Origin: CAYUPI01 sp964446585 | Lineage (GTDB): Bacteria; Verrucomicrobiota; Verrucomicrobiia; Limisphaerales; UBA8199 | Length of the DNA: 64,000 nt | Assembly: GCA_964446585.1 (NCBI GenBank) | Contig: CAYUPI010000009.1 | Location: 102,671-166,670 of the forward strand | Direction: 5' to 3' | Shown: positions 19,371-28,250 of the stretch, in pieces | How positions within the stretch are numbered: the first letter of the stretch is position 1 | Layout of the letters: each line of letters opens with the position of its first letter | Notes under the pieces: generated by a model | Told to the model about the DNA's origin: nothing | Database searches by the model: none | The model's input: only the letters and a program-made list of their open reading frames with translations | Translations under genes and position numbers: made by a program

Positions 19371-20159
19371 ATGAGCAACGAAACTGTCACGGTCGAAATC
19401 AAGGATCAGGTGGTGCTGATCGGCCTGAACCGAGTGCCGAAGCGCAATGCTTTCGATCTGGAGATGTACCGAGCGCTGGCAGCCGCTTTCGGGACGCTGC
19501 ACCGAAACCCCGAGCTACGTTGTGGCGTGTTGTTCGCGCATGGCGCTCATTTCACGGGCGGAATCGATTTGACCGAATGGGCTCCTCTGCTCCGCGAGGG
19601 GCGATTCCCGGACTTGCCCGAAGGGGCAATGGACCCTTTGGGATTGGACGAGAACAACCGGTTGCACAAGCCGGTCGTGATGGCGGTCCAGGGGCACTGT
19701 TTGACCATCGGCATTGAGTTGCTTCTGGCAACCGACATCCGCGTCGCGGCGGCTGACGCGCGCTTTGGACAGATCGAAGTCAAGCGCGGCATATTTCCGG
19801 CCGGGGGCGCGACGATCCGCCTGATGCAGGAAATTGGGTGGGGCAACGCGATGCGCTATTTGCTGACCGGCGACGAGCTCTCAGCCCCGGAGGCGCTCCG
19901 CCTCGGATTGGTCCAGGAAATCGTAGAACCTGGAAAGGAACTGGCGCGCGCGGTGGAGATTGCACAAACGGTTGCCGCCTGGTCGCCGCTGGCTGTACGA
20001 GCTACGCTGGATTCGGCCCGATTAGCTCGTCGCCAGGGTGAAATCGCGGCGTTCCGTGGGCTTCTTCCCGCGATGCTCTCCCTCATGTCCACCGAGGATG
20101 CGGCGGAGGGATTGCAATCCTTCAAGGAACGGCGGCCAGCGAAGTTTAAAGGGCGGTAG
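19371..20159 (+). CDS. Enoyl-CoA hydratase/isomerase family protein
   Basis: The ATG at 19371 starts family homology (MSNETVTVEIKDQVVLIGLN). The 262-residue crotonase-fold protein has an oxyanion-hole region (GVLFAHGAHFTGGIDL) and a second signature block (KPVVMAVQGHCLTIGIEL, ATDIRVAAADARFGQIEV, KRGIFPAGGATIRL). The usual catalytic glutamates of true enoyl-CoA hydratases are hard to place, so the reaction is open. C-terminal helices (DSARLARRQGEIAAF) are typical. It stands alone, between the GH71/99-like gene on the other strand and a convergent pseudopilin. Confidence 0.88.
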   Translation: MSNETVTVEIKDQVVLIGLNRVPKRNAFDLEMYRALAAAFGTLHRNPELRCGVLFAHGAHFTGGIDLTEWAPLLREGRFPDLPEGAMDPLGLDENNRLHKPVVMAVQGHCLTIGIELLLATDIRVAAADARFGQIEVKRGIFPAGGATIRLMQEIGWGNAMRYLLTGDELSAPEALRLGLVQEIVEPGKELARAVEIAQTVAAWSPLAVRATLDSARLARRQGEIAAFRGLLPAMLSLMSTEDAAEGLQSFKERRPAKFKGR

Positions 20160-20192
20160 CCGGCGCTCCTTGTCCGCCTGGGAACTCAGTGA

Positions 20193-21053
20193 TCAAAAGA
20201 TCGGCACCTTCTCGGGCACCGCCTGAAACAACTGCCCGATGTCACGGTCCTGATTGGGAGAGGCACCCTTCTGCAAAACGAGCCAGCCCTTCTGAGCGCT
20301 TATCTGCATCGTGTTCGGTTCTCGCCAGCGCCACGTTTCGGCATGGCCATCGGCGAAGGAGAAATTGCAGCCGCTGTTGTGCCGCGTGGCCGGGAAACTA
20401 ATCCAGGTCCACTCAGGTGTACCGAAGAGCCACCACCGGTCGGGGGCATTGATGCCGAACGCGCTCTGCTGAATGCTCTTTTCATGTTCGTCAATGAACA
20501 CGAGGGCTTTCGTGGGACCCGGTCGGCGAATTTGAGAGGTCTTGTGCCAGCACTTGCGAAAGTCGCCGTCCGTTGGATCCGGGCGTACATTCATGTACAT
20601 GCACATCGAAACACTGCGCGTGCGCGGCACTCGTCCTTCGTCACGGACGGTTGAGTGGTCGGCGGGACACTTGTAGATGCCGACCGATTGGTTGTATTTG
20701 AACAGCATTCCCCGCTGGATATTGGTCACGGACGTGTCAATCCACGCATTTCCTTGCAACCAGGAATTGAGCCCCACACTCAAGGCCGCGCGATCGTAGG
20801 TGATGTTGATGGCCTCATTGGCTGGGAGGTTCTCCTGATTATCGTCGCAGTACATGTGCCAGCAGAACTGCAATTGGCGGTAGTTGCTGAGGCAAGCAAT
20901 CTGTTGGCCCTTAGATTTGGCTCGGCTCAAGGCGGGCAGTAACATCGAAGCGAGGATGGCGATGATCGCTATGACCACGAGCAACTCGATGAGCGTAAAG
21001 GCACGCGAGGCCTTTGTGGCTAGTCTCATACGGGCGTATCGGTGACTTGACAT
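20193..21053 (-). CDS. Stand-alone pseudopilin-like protein (type II secretion N-terminal methylation domain)
   Basis: The 286-residue protein has a short basic leader ending ...KASRA, then FTLIELLVVIAIIAILASML, the prepilin cleavage site and hydrophobic helix. The residue before the cleavage point is Ala rather than the usual Gly. PALSRAKSKGQQIACLSNYR follows, typical of this phylum, and near the C-terminus the FADGHAETW motif. Such proteins are multiplied in Verrucomicrobiota and Planctomycetota; their role is not established. No secretion-system genes are nearby. Confidence 0.9.
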   Translation of the reverse strand: MSSHRYARMRLATKASRAFTLIELLVVIAIIAILASMLLPALSRAKSKGQQIACLSNYRQLQFCWHMYCDDNQENLPANEAINITYDRAALSVGLNSWLQGNAWIDTSVTNIQRGMLFKYNQSVGIYKCPADHSTVRDEGRVPRTRSVSMCMYMNVRPDPTDGDFRKCWHKTSQIRRPGPTKALVFIDEHEKSIQQSAFGINAPDRWWLFGTPEWTWISFPATRHNSGCNFSFADGHAETWRWREPNTMQISAQKGWLVLQKGASPNQDRDIGQLFQAVPEKVPIF

Positions 21054-21234
21054 TACTTTACCTCGCCCACCCTGCCCCTGGCAACCATTTTGTTGCCTTC
21101 ACTTTGTAAACTATGCCGTTATGGAATCGGATTGGGAAGTGCGGAATACCGCTACCCGCGCTGGCGCGGCGTCGCAGAGTCTGGCTTCGGATTTCCGGCC
21201 CGCCTGGGCACTCTCGTTGGCCTGGCTCAGGGGG

Positions 21235-23001
21235 TTACAGTTCTAGCCACTGGCCGTTGTTGGCGTCAAAAATCTTCGAGCCCGATCCCGCGCGCTGCAT
21301 GGTCAGCTTGAAAGCCATTACGCCAAGCGTGCGGACGTCGCTGGAGCCGGGCGTTGTTTCTCGCGGCACCCAGCCACGGCAGCGCAGCTCGATTTCGACG
21401 CTGTCGTCGCGCGACGGAGGAACGCTGGCGGTAAGGGAGGACCCGGTTTTCAGTGGGGCGATTTGCTGGCCGTTTAGGTAGAGACCGGCTTCGGCTTCAA
21501 GCGCCTGTGCCAGCACATTTGCTTCCAGCGTGAGGGAATATCGTTTGCCGACAATCACCGGCAGGCGGAAACGCGAGGAGGCTTTCGACCAGCGAGACGA
21601 GCGCCCGGAGTGTTCGGCCTCGTGCCAGCCCTCGAGATAACGGCCATCGCCGCGCCTGCCGATTTCGATTTGGTAGTGGGAACGGGCATCCTTTGTCCAC
21701 TGAATGTGGTCTTCCTCGTTCAGAGCGAGCTGGGTTCGGCTGCCGGCCCCGTTTCGGATGCGAAAGCCACCCTCCGCCTGATTGGCGGTCAGGATCGCCG
21801 ACACAACATTCGACCCCACAGCCACTTGGAGCTTGTTGCGATTGAACGTGCAGCCCTGCACAATCGCCTTCCCGGCATCCAGTTGGATCGCAGGCGAGCC
21901 CGAGGCGGCGTTGTCCCAATCAACGAAATTGCAAGAGCTGGCGGTAAATTGTCCGACGCGGCTACGCATCCACACACAACGATCGATCGGTCCCCAGAAC
22001 GAGCAATTCACTAAGCTCACCTTGCCTTCGGCCCCAGGCTCAATCTCCAAACAGACCGAATCGGTGCTGCTCCAGCGGCCAACGAACTCACCATTCGAGA
22101 TCAAAAGCCCTGGCGGCTGAACCTGCTCGACGACCACCGCTCGCTGGCAGGAGTCTGCGCCGAGCCCCAGGAAGTTGCCGTTGGCGCTGCCCTGTTTGGA
22201 TTTTGAGAACTTGTAGCCAATGCCGTATCCGAAGCAGAACGTGTTATGAACATAGTGCCAGTCGGTGCGCGCTAACTCAAACGCGACGCCTTGCGTATTG
22301 ATCCATTTGCAGAATGGATCGTCCGGCTTGTACGAGACACCAAAGGGCCAGAAATGAATGTTCTCGATGTGACCAATATCATAGCACTCATCGACGAAGA
22401 TTCCCCGCTGGATCGGATATCCTGTGACATTCCGAACCAGGTGCCGGTGCGCACGGACCAGCTTTATCGCTTCGTATGGGTTCAGGAGGCAGCAGTCGCG
22501 AATCCCGACATTTTCGGTGTTTTCCGAGAGAACGCAGGGTGGGTATGGAATCGGCGGCACGTCGGTCTGTTTCCAATCGGGATAGGCAATGATAAGCCCG
22601 GAGAGAGAAGCATTGTTGCCCGCCAATCGAACAAAGGGTTTCCCCTCAGACGAGCCGCGCCCGGCGTAAGCCAGCAACACCGACCCAGTCAGGGATTCGG
22701 GCGGAAGCGGGCCAGAAGCGGGCGGCACACGATAAACGCCTTGGAGCGTGACATTGGCGGCTATTGAGAGATTCCCTTCAATGCGGAATCGTCCGGCAGG
22801 CACACTTACGACCCCACCTCCGGCCTTGCCCGCCTCGTCGATCAATTTCTGGAAAACGGCCGTGCAGTCAGCTCGCCCATCAGCCGCAGCGCCGGCTTCC
22901 ACAACATTCCATGATGGCACCGCCGTTTGGCCAGCAAGCGACGTTGCACCGAGCAAGCCGATTGCGACCAAAGCCGTGCTGGCGTGTTTCATTTTGGTCA
23001 T
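21235..23001 (-). CDS. Secreted pectate-lyase-3-like beta-helix protein
   Basis: The 588-residue protein starts with a signal peptide (KHASTALVAIGLLGATSLAG) and the opening motif of the pectate lyase 3/GH28-like superfamily: NVVEAGAAADGRADCTAVFQ, then KAGGGVVSVPAGRFRIEGNL. A beta-helix with short repeated turns follows and the C-terminal 130 residues look like a carbohydrate-binding beta-sandwich (SRFRLPVIVGKRYSLTLEAN). Starts at MTKMK or the inner MKHAS are both possible. The gene lies 19 bp after feoB on the same strand, so read-through is possible although the functions look unrelated. Confidence 0.78.
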   Translation of the reverse strand: MTKMKHASTALVAIGLLGATSLAGQTAVPSWNVVEAGAAADGRADCTAVFQKLIDEAGKAGGGVVSVPAGRFRIEGNLSIAANVTLQGVYRVPPASGPLPPESLTGSVLLAYAGRGSSEGKPFVRLAGNNASLSGLIIAYPDWKQTDVPPIPYPPCVLSENTENVGIRDCCLLNPYEAIKLVRAHRHLVRNVTGYPIQRGIFVDECYDIGHIENIHFWPFGVSYKPDDPFCKWINTQGVAFELARTDWHYVHNTFCFGYGIGYKFSKSKQGSANGNFLGLGADSCQRAVVVEQVQPPGLLISNGEFVGRWSSTDSVCLEIEPGAEGKVSLVNCSFWGPIDRCVWMRSRVGQFTASSCNFVDWDNAASGSPAIQLDAGKAIVQGCTFNRNKLQVAVGSNVVSAILTANQAEGGFRIRNGAGSRTQLALNEEDHIQWTKDARSHYQIEIGRRGDGRYLEGWHEAEHSGRSSRWSKASSRFRLPVIVGKRYSLTLEANVLAQALEAEAGLYLNGQQIAPLKTGSSLTASVPPSRDDSVEIELRCRGWVPRETTPGSSDVRTLGVMAFKLTMQRAGSGSKIFDANNGQWLEL

Positions 23002-23020
23002 GGATGCCTGTCAGAGCTGA

Positions 23021-25393
23021 TCAGCCCAAACCAAGCAGTCGTCCACCGTGATAGGTGATGAAAGCCAGACTCCAGGCCAACAGCCCCATGTAGAACCATT
23101 GGAACAATGGCCATTTCCAGGAATTCGTCTCTCGCCGAACTATGGCGACCGTGCTGACACATTGCAACGCGAACACATAAAACACCATCAGGGTTATTGC
23201 CGTCAGCGGGGTGTAAACCAAGGTTCCGTCTGGATGTTTCTGTGCCTGGAGCGTTTTCTCCAGAGCTTTCTTGCTGGATGTCGAGCGGTCATAATTGCCG
23301 AGGTTATAAACCGTGGCCATCGTGCTGAGAAAGACCTCCCGCGCGGCAAATGAAGCGATAATCCCAATACCCATCTTCCAATCAAATCCGAGCGGCGCAA
23401 TCGTCGGCTCGATCAGACGGCCCAGCCGGCCGGCAAAGCTGTTGCGCAGTTTCAGGCCCGCTTCCTCACTGTCAAGCGCGGCGAGAGCTCCGGCGTCTGC
23501 TGCCGATTCCGGTTTGGCCTGGCCGGGGGTGGTCGCGACAGTCTGTTTGAGTTGAACCCGCCGGGCGGCGAATTCCTTTTCGGAAGTGCTGCTCCGCGGA
23601 TAGGTTGCCAGACCCCAGAGCAGGATGTTTATGCCCAAAATAATGGTGCCCGCGCGTCGGAGAAACAACCGCGAACGGTCCCACATGTGTCGAACGACTA
23701 CCTTGAGCAAAGGCCGTTTGTAGGGCGGCAACTCCATGATGAGCAGCGGAGTTTCGCCCTTGAGCAAAGTCTTCTTGAACAGCCACGCCATGAGCAGCGC
23801 GACAATGATCCCCAACAGATACATGGCGAGCATGGTCAGGCCGGACAACTTCAGAAACCCGAGCACAGTCACGCTCGGGATGCAGGCGCCGATCAGCAAG
23901 GTATAAACGGGCAGCCGCGCCGAGCAGCTCATCAATGGGGACACGAGAATTGTCACCAGTCGGTCTTTCGGACTCTCGATGGTGCGCGTGGCCATGATGC
24001 CGGGAATAGCGCAAGCGAATGAGCTGAGCATGGGTATGAAACTTTTTCCGTGCAGGCCAACCTTGCTCATCAACCGGTCCATCAGGAATGCCGCTCGCGC
24101 CATGTAGCCGGTGTCTTCCAGAAAACCGATGAAAAGAAACAACAATAAAATCTGCGGCAGGAAAACTACGACCGCGCCGACGCCTGCGATCACCCCATCC
24201 ACCAGCAAGCTGTTCAAATCGCCGCGCGGAATGCTCCGGCCCACCAAAGCCCCCAGCCATTCGACACCGGATTGCAGCGCTTCCATCGGCAGCCGGGCAA
24301 AGGTGAAAATGCTCTGGAACATCAGGGTCATCACGCCGACGAAAATGAGCGTTCCCCAAATCTTGTGAGTCAGAACCCGGTCCATCCGATCGCTGACACT
24401 TTCGCCGGGTGGGGCGACTTCGGTGGTCACTGACCGTTGAATCTCCGAGACGGCAAGATAACGGCCCTCGATGGTCACGCTGCGCCAGTCCACGCCTGCA
24501 GCTTCCAAGCGCTGGCGGGCCGCGCTCACCGCCTCCTGCACTTTAGGCGGGTAATGCTCCAGGCTCGAGGCCAGCGCCTTTTCGTTGCTCAGAATTAACA
24601 AGGCTTCCGCAGCCGCCTGCGGGCGCCGCTCATGGAATATTTCCGCCAGTAAGCCGGCCAGGGCGTCGGCCTCAGCTCTCAATTCGGCGGGCAACTTGCA
24701 GAATTGACGCGGTCGGGTTTGACCGCCGTGCTCGAGCGTGGAGATCATCTGTTTTCGCAATTCGGGCAGCCCCTGGCCATTGCTGGCGACCAGCGGCAGG
24801 ACGGGCACACCCAGCACCTCGGCGAGCTTGGCTGGCTTGATGTGGTGCCCATTGTTTTCGGCCACGTCCGTCATGTTCAGCGCGACGATCGTTGGATGCC
24901 CCAATTCGATTACCTGGCTGGTGTAATAGAGATTGCGTTGCAGGTTTGACGCATCCACCACCACCACGATCAGCGACGGCGCGGGCAATTCCGGCAAGCG
25001 ATTCAGCAGAACGTCGCGCGAGATTTGTTCGTCGAGCGATTGCGGGCTGAGGCTGTACGTGCCCGGCAAATCCAGCACGCGCGCGTTCAGCTCCGGCGGC
25101 GCGCCCAGGAGCCGGCCTTCCTTGCGCTCGACGGTCACGCCGGCGTAGTTGCCGACTTTGGCGCGCATTCCCGTCAGCCCGTTGAACAACGTCGTTTTGC
25201 CGGAGTTCGGGTTTCCAGTCAGCACGATATAGCGCGGGGAGGTTGCACCAGCGGATTTTCGCGAGTGGAGGGCAGCTTGGCTCCCCAGCGGGCCCGCGGG
25301 GTTAGGCCCGGCGGTGAGTTCAGCCCCCCTGGCCCGCCCGACAAGCGCCGGCGGGATTGGTTGCTCTCGGGCGCTGGAAGGACCGGGGCTCAT
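23021..25393 (-). CDS. feoB: Ferrous iron transporter FeoB
   Basis: FeoB imports Fe(II) across the inner membrane. The 790-residue protein has an N-terminal G domain with G1 GNPNSGKTT at residues 60-68, G3 DLPGTYSLSP near 108 and G4 NMTD. Two Gate/Nucleoside-recognition halves follow (FIPMLSSFACAIPGIMATRT, then KMGIGIIASFAAREVFLSTM). About 50 residues precede the G domain, rich in Pro, Gly and Ala, so the true start may be later. Two feoA genes lie directly upstream. A large gap before the last membrane segments (TPGQAKPESAADAGALAALD) is typical of some FeoBs. Confidence 0.95.
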   Translation of the reverse strand: MSPGPSSAREQPIPPALVGRARGAELTAGPNPAGPLGSQAALHSRKSAGATSPRYIVLTGNPNSGKTTLFNGLTGMRAKVGNYAGVTVERKEGRLLGAPPELNARVLDLPGTYSLSPQSLDEQISRDVLLNRLPELPAPSLIVVVVDASNLQRNLYYTSQVIELGHPTIVALNMTDVAENNGHHIKPAKLAEVLGVPVLPLVASNGQGLPELRKQMISTLEHGGQTRPRQFCKLPAELRAEADALAGLLAEIFHERRPQAAAEALLILSNEKALASSLEHYPPKVQEAVSAARQRLEAAGVDWRSVTIEGRYLAVSEIQRSVTTEVAPPGESVSDRMDRVLTHKIWGTLIFVGVMTLMFQSIFTFARLPMEALQSGVEWLGALVGRSIPRGDLNSLLVDGVIAGVGAVVVFLPQILLLFLFIGFLEDTGYMARAAFLMDRLMSKVGLHGKSFIPMLSSFACAIPGIMATRTIESPKDRLVTILVSPLMSCSARLPVYTLLIGACIPSVTVLGFLKLSGLTMLAMYLLGIIVALLMAWLFKKTLLKGETPLLIMELPPYKRPLLKVVVRHMWDRSRLFLRRAGTIILGINILLWGLATYPRSSTSEKEFAARRVQLKQTVATTPGQAKPESAADAGALAALDSEEAGLKLRNSFAGRLGRLIEPTIAPLGFDWKMGIGIIASFAAREVFLSTMATVYNLGNYDRSTSSKKALEKTLQAQKHPDGTLVYTPLTAITLMVFYVFALQCVSTVAIVRRETNSWKWPLFQWFYMGLLAWSLAFITYHGGRLLGLG

Positions 25394-25450
25394 AAGCGCG
25401 CGGCGGACGACAATGCTGAACGAGCAGGGCTGGTGCTACTCCCGACTGTC

Positions 25451-25693
25451 TCAGGAGGTCGGCCGCACGAAAATCTGCTCCGCTTCATGTTTCCGCAAGG
25501 TAAGATTGTAGCCCCGGACTTTTATCTCGACCGGATCGCCCAAGGGGGCAAAGCGCACCAATTCGACCGTAGTGCCCACTAGCAGGCCCATTTCCATGAG
25601 CCGCGGCCGGGTCTCAGGCGGCAATTTGATTTCGGCAACCGTCGCCGTACCGCCCAAAGCAACCGAGGTAAGAGGTTGAAGCGTGCCGGGCAT
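25451..25693 (-). CDS. feoA: FeoA family protein (SH3-like)
   Basis: The 80-residue FeoA has the expected length and core: a glycine-rich start (SVALGGTATVAEIKLPPE), then MEMGLLVGTTVELVRFAPLG and a final KVRGYNLTLRKHEAEQIFV. FeoA is a small cytoplasmic SH3-fold partner thought to assist FeoB. It lies between another feoA-like gene and feoB, all on the same strand with small gaps. Confidence 0.92.
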   Translation of the reverse strand: MPGTLQPLTSVALGGTATVAEIKLPPETRPRLMEMGLLVGTTVELVRFAPLGDPVEIKVRGYNLTLRKHEAEQIFVRPTS

Positions 25694-25709
25694 GAAATGG
25701 AATCATGGT

Positions 25710-26003
25710 TCAGGCGGTGACAGCGGCGGAACCAGCCTCGACCAGAATTGCTTCGGCCAGTTCGCGGCTGATCCCCAGCCGGGCATTGCACACCTGGCAA
25801 ATATAACACGAGTCGCGCCTGAGCAGCTTGATTCTTTGGTCTTCGCAGAAGCCTAATTCCCGCAGACGCTCGCTTATTTCCGGTGAGGCGGCGAGCTCCT
25901 TAATGCAGACCACCGCCCCGGCCTTGACCCGGCTCAGCGGACAAACGCTCGGATCGGCGCAGCGGCGTTCTAAAATGGCCTCTGGAGGCAGCTTCTTCTT
26001 CAC
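25710..26003 (-). CDS. FeoA-like protein with a cysteine-rich segment
   Basis: This is a second FeoA-domain protein of 97 residues (VKAGAVVCIKELAASPEISE, LRELGFCEDQRIKLLRRDS). Unlike its neighbour it carries seven cysteines, including ERRCADPSVCPLS at the start and CYICQVCNARLGIS near the end, in CxxC-like arrangement. That suggests iron, zinc or redox sensing, but this is inference. It is the first gene of the feoA-feoA-feoB run, 16 bp before the next feoA. Confidence 0.85.
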   Translation of the reverse strand: MKKKLPPEAILERRCADPSVCPLSRVKAGAVVCIKELAASPEISERLRELGFCEDQRIKLLRRDSCYICQVCNARLGISRELAEAILVEAGSAAVTA

Positions 26004-26023
26004 TGCCGCGCAACCTAGGCTAA

Positions 26024-26040
26024 TTGAGACTTAGTTGCAA
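26024..26040. promoter_or_regulatory. Candidate iron-regulator box before the feo operon
   Basis: TTGAGAC, TTA, GTTGCAA forms an imperfect 7-3-7 inverted repeat 20-37 bp before the first feo start. It is loosely like a Fur-type operator; five of seven positions pair. A TTGTCA hexamer lies just upstream on the minus strand as a possible -35. This is weak, based only on position and symmetry. Confidence 0.25.
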
Positions 26041-26079
26041 CAACGATTTTGACAAAGCTTAGCCCTGTCACACCGAAGC

Positions 26080-26706
26080 TCACTTCAACCCCAGAATCCA
26101 CTCGGAAAGGATTTTCGCTTCCGAAGTTGTCATCTGTGGGAATGGCGGCATGAGAATGGGCCCCCACTTGCCGGAACCGCCCTGGCGAATTTGTTGTGTG
26201 ATCTTCGAGGCCGCTTCCGAATCGGAACGGTATTTTTCGGCGATTTCGCGGTAAGCCGGTCCGACGATTTTCACACTGTTATTGTGGCAACCCAGGCAAC
26301 CATATTTCGCAGCTACGTGCGGGCCGTCTGAGGTGGCCACTTGAGCTGGAGCCTCCGGCTGCGCATGCGACTGAGGCACTGCGCTCGACCTTGGCGCGCC
26401 CTTAGTCTCACTCCCATAGTTCCTGGTCAGATAGTCTGTCAGCTCCTCGACTTGTGTCTCCGGAATGGCCGCGCCGTATTTCTGCTGCATCTTTTGAATC
26501 GAGCTCTTCCAGAATGCCCGCGATGATGGCGGTTGGGTGGAGACATATTCCACCGAGTGACAAACCAGACATTGCGCGTTGGCGATTTCCGCGCCGACAT
26601 CCTGTTTGAACGCGTTGACCTCAGGTGGCAATTGAATCTCCATCACCGCAGCGTGCACGAAAAATGGAAACAGCAACACCACCGTGCTGGCCAGGCGCCG
26701 CGACAT
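26080..26706 (-). CDS. Periplasmic two-heme cytochrome c, probable partner of the sulfite dehydrogenase
   Basis: The start at 26706 gives a signal peptide (SRRLASTVVLLFPFFVHAAV) and a 208-residue protein; the longer frame reads through a palindromic repeat and is not credible. It has two c-type heme motifs, CLVCH at residues 46-50 and CLGCH at 137-141, in two domains joined by a Pro/Ala/Gln-rich linker. The second domain ends with an ILMPPFPQM stretch that could give the axial Met. By position after the molybdopterin subunit it resembles SorB of SorAB sulfite dehydrogenase, though SorB usually has a single heme. Confidence 0.82.
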   Translation of the reverse strand: MSRRLASTVVLLFPFFVHAAVMEIQLPPEVNAFKQDVGAEIANAQCLVCHSVEYVSTQPPSSRAFWKSSIQKMQQKYGAAIPETQVEELTDYLTRNYGSETKGAPRSSAVPQSHAQPEAPAQVATSDGPHVAAKYGCLGCHNNSVKIVGPAYREIAEKYRSDSEAASKITQQIRQGGSGKWGPILMPPFPQMTTSEAKILSEWILGLK

Positions 26707-26732
26707 TTCTCGAGCGAGCAATCGGCCAGTCA

Positions 26733-26847
26733 CGGCGGACCGCGGCTGTCTCAGCCGCAGCAGCCACGAAGCGAATACCAACCCCAAACCGCCAGGCAGC
26801 CGCTCAGCGGTCGGGAATGCTGTGGCTGAGACAGCCGCGATCCGCCG
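26733..26847. repeat. Palindromic element between the sulfite dehydrogenase genes
   Basis: Arms 26733-26760 and 26820-26847 match as inverted repeats at 26 of 28 positions, with the core GCGGCTGTCTCAGCC. The 59-bp centre holds a second short inverted repeat (GACCGCTGAGCGG region). It lies between two genes expected to be co-transcribed and extends the reading frame of the cytochrome gene in a misleading way, as expected for an insertion into an intergenic space. Confidence 0.85.
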
Positions 26848-26908
26848 TTTCCGCTGGGGCAGATTGATTAACTGAGCGAGTTTCAGAGCTGACATGAATC
26901 GATCCCGC

Positions 26909-28153
26909 TCACACTGCACTCACTTTCACACTCTCGACAACATTCCTCATATACCCTGCCGGATTCCAGAGCGGCTCCAGCGGTTGCGACTGGCCTATGC
27001 GATTGGTCGCTTTAACTTTCAATTCGTGAACCCCGGCCTGCTCCGGCCGAAACGGCACCGTCCACTCGCGAAACGAATACTTGCCCAGGTCTTTTCCGAG
27101 CTGCGCCTCGCGCCAATTTCGGCCCCCATCTTCGGACACCAGGACCTGCGTGATGCCGTAGCCGCCGTCGAAAGCAATTCCCCGCAGCGTGATGCTTCGA
27201 CCCGCGCTGAGTTTGGCACCGTCAGCCAGGCTGGTGACGAATGAACGGACATTCAGGCGCGCAATCGGCCGGGTTCGCCCAGGCGTCGTCCCCGGCTCAA
27301 CGCACGCGCCGGTGTTGTCCGGCACTCGGTACGCCGTATCCATCCAGTAACCCTTGAAAGGTTCAGTTACGACCGTGATTTCGTTCAGGTGCTTGACCCA
27401 ATAGGTTCCATAATGGCCAGGGACGACCAGCCTGAGCGGAAACCCATTAAGCATCGGCAACGGCTCGCCGTTCATCTCATAGGCGAGCATCGTCTCACCA
27501 TCCAGGGCCTGGTCAACCTCGAGTGCTTTGACGAAATCTGGCGTCTTCGCGACGACAGGCGAATCCAGTCCGTTGAAAGTGACTTGTTTCGCGCCGGCAC
27601 CCACTCCTGCAAGGTTGAGCACATCCTTAAGGCGAACACCTTTCCATCGTGCATTGCCCATCGCGCCGTTGCCCATCTGACCGCCCGCCACACGCGGGTT
27701 GGAAAAACCGCGCCCGTTGCCCGAGCATTGGTTCACCGCAACAAGTTCGACTGCTTCAAATTTCGATTTCAAATCCTCCAGCGAAAGGGTGAGCGGCGAG
27801 GCAACGGCGCCTTTGATCGCCAGAGTAAACTTGTCCGGATCGATGGCCGTCGGCACTTGCGACAAATGGTAGCGAACGAAAAATGCGTCATTGGGAGTCA
27901 GCAGCCCCTCGTCAAATACTGAGAAAGGCGTTTCAAGCTGCGGCGGGCGTTTGGTGAGCAGGATGAGCGGTCGCTTCTGGGGAAAGGTCGCTAGGGGCCG
28001 CTCGCCATTGGCGAAGGGCAACGTCACCGTTTCCGCCGCCAGCGCCTCGGCAACGCGTCCGGCCACGATTCCGCCCAAGCTTATGATACTGGCAGTCCAC
28101 AGAAATCGACGCCTGGTGCACCTGGTATGATTCAGCGCGCTTGAGTCGGACAT
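26909..28153 (-). CDS. Tat-exported molybdopterin sulfite-oxidase-family protein (SorA-like)
   Basis: Enzymes of this family oxidise sulfite to sulfate and pass electrons to cytochrome c. The ATG at 28153 starts a Tat signal (CTRRRFLWTASIISLGG); the frame is open further upstream. The 414-residue protein has the Mo-cofactor domain with the Mo-ligand cysteine at Cys143 (VNQCSGNGRGF) and GFPLRLVVPGHYGTYWVKHL, then a C-terminal dimerisation domain (RGIAFDGGYGITQVLVSEDG, then WREAQLGKD). The cytochrome gene follows. A broader 'sulfite oxidase-like' activity cannot be excluded. Confidence 0.87.
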   Translation of the reverse strand: MSDSSALNHTRCTRRRFLWTASIISLGGIVAGRVAEALAAETVTLPFANGERPLATFPQKRPLILLTKRPPQLETPFSVFDEGLLTPNDAFFVRYHLSQVPTAIDPDKFTLAIKGAVASPLTLSLEDLKSKFEAVELVAVNQCSGNGRGFSNPRVAGGQMGNGAMGNARWKGVRLKDVLNLAGVGAGAKQVTFNGLDSPVVAKTPDFVKALEVDQALDGETMLAYEMNGEPLPMLNGFPLRLVVPGHYGTYWVKHLNEITVVTEPFKGYWMDTAYRVPDNTGACVEPGTTPGRTRPIARLNVRSFVTSLADGAKLSAGRSITLRGIAFDGGYGITQVLVSEDGGRNWREAQLGKDLGKYSFREWTVPFRPEQAGVHELKVKATNRIGQSQPLEPLWNPAGYMRNVVESVKVSAV

Positions 28154-28250
28154 AAACGAAAAACTAAGGCGCAAAACTTTGAATAGGAAGCCTATTTGCC
28201 GAAAATTGAATTGTCCCTGAGCTCGAATCCCTGCACTCTCTGCGGCCACG

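Noticed and set aside
26707..26919. N-terminal extension of the two-heme cytochrome
   Set aside because: It is translated palindromic repeat; the ATG at 26706 starts a clean signal peptide.
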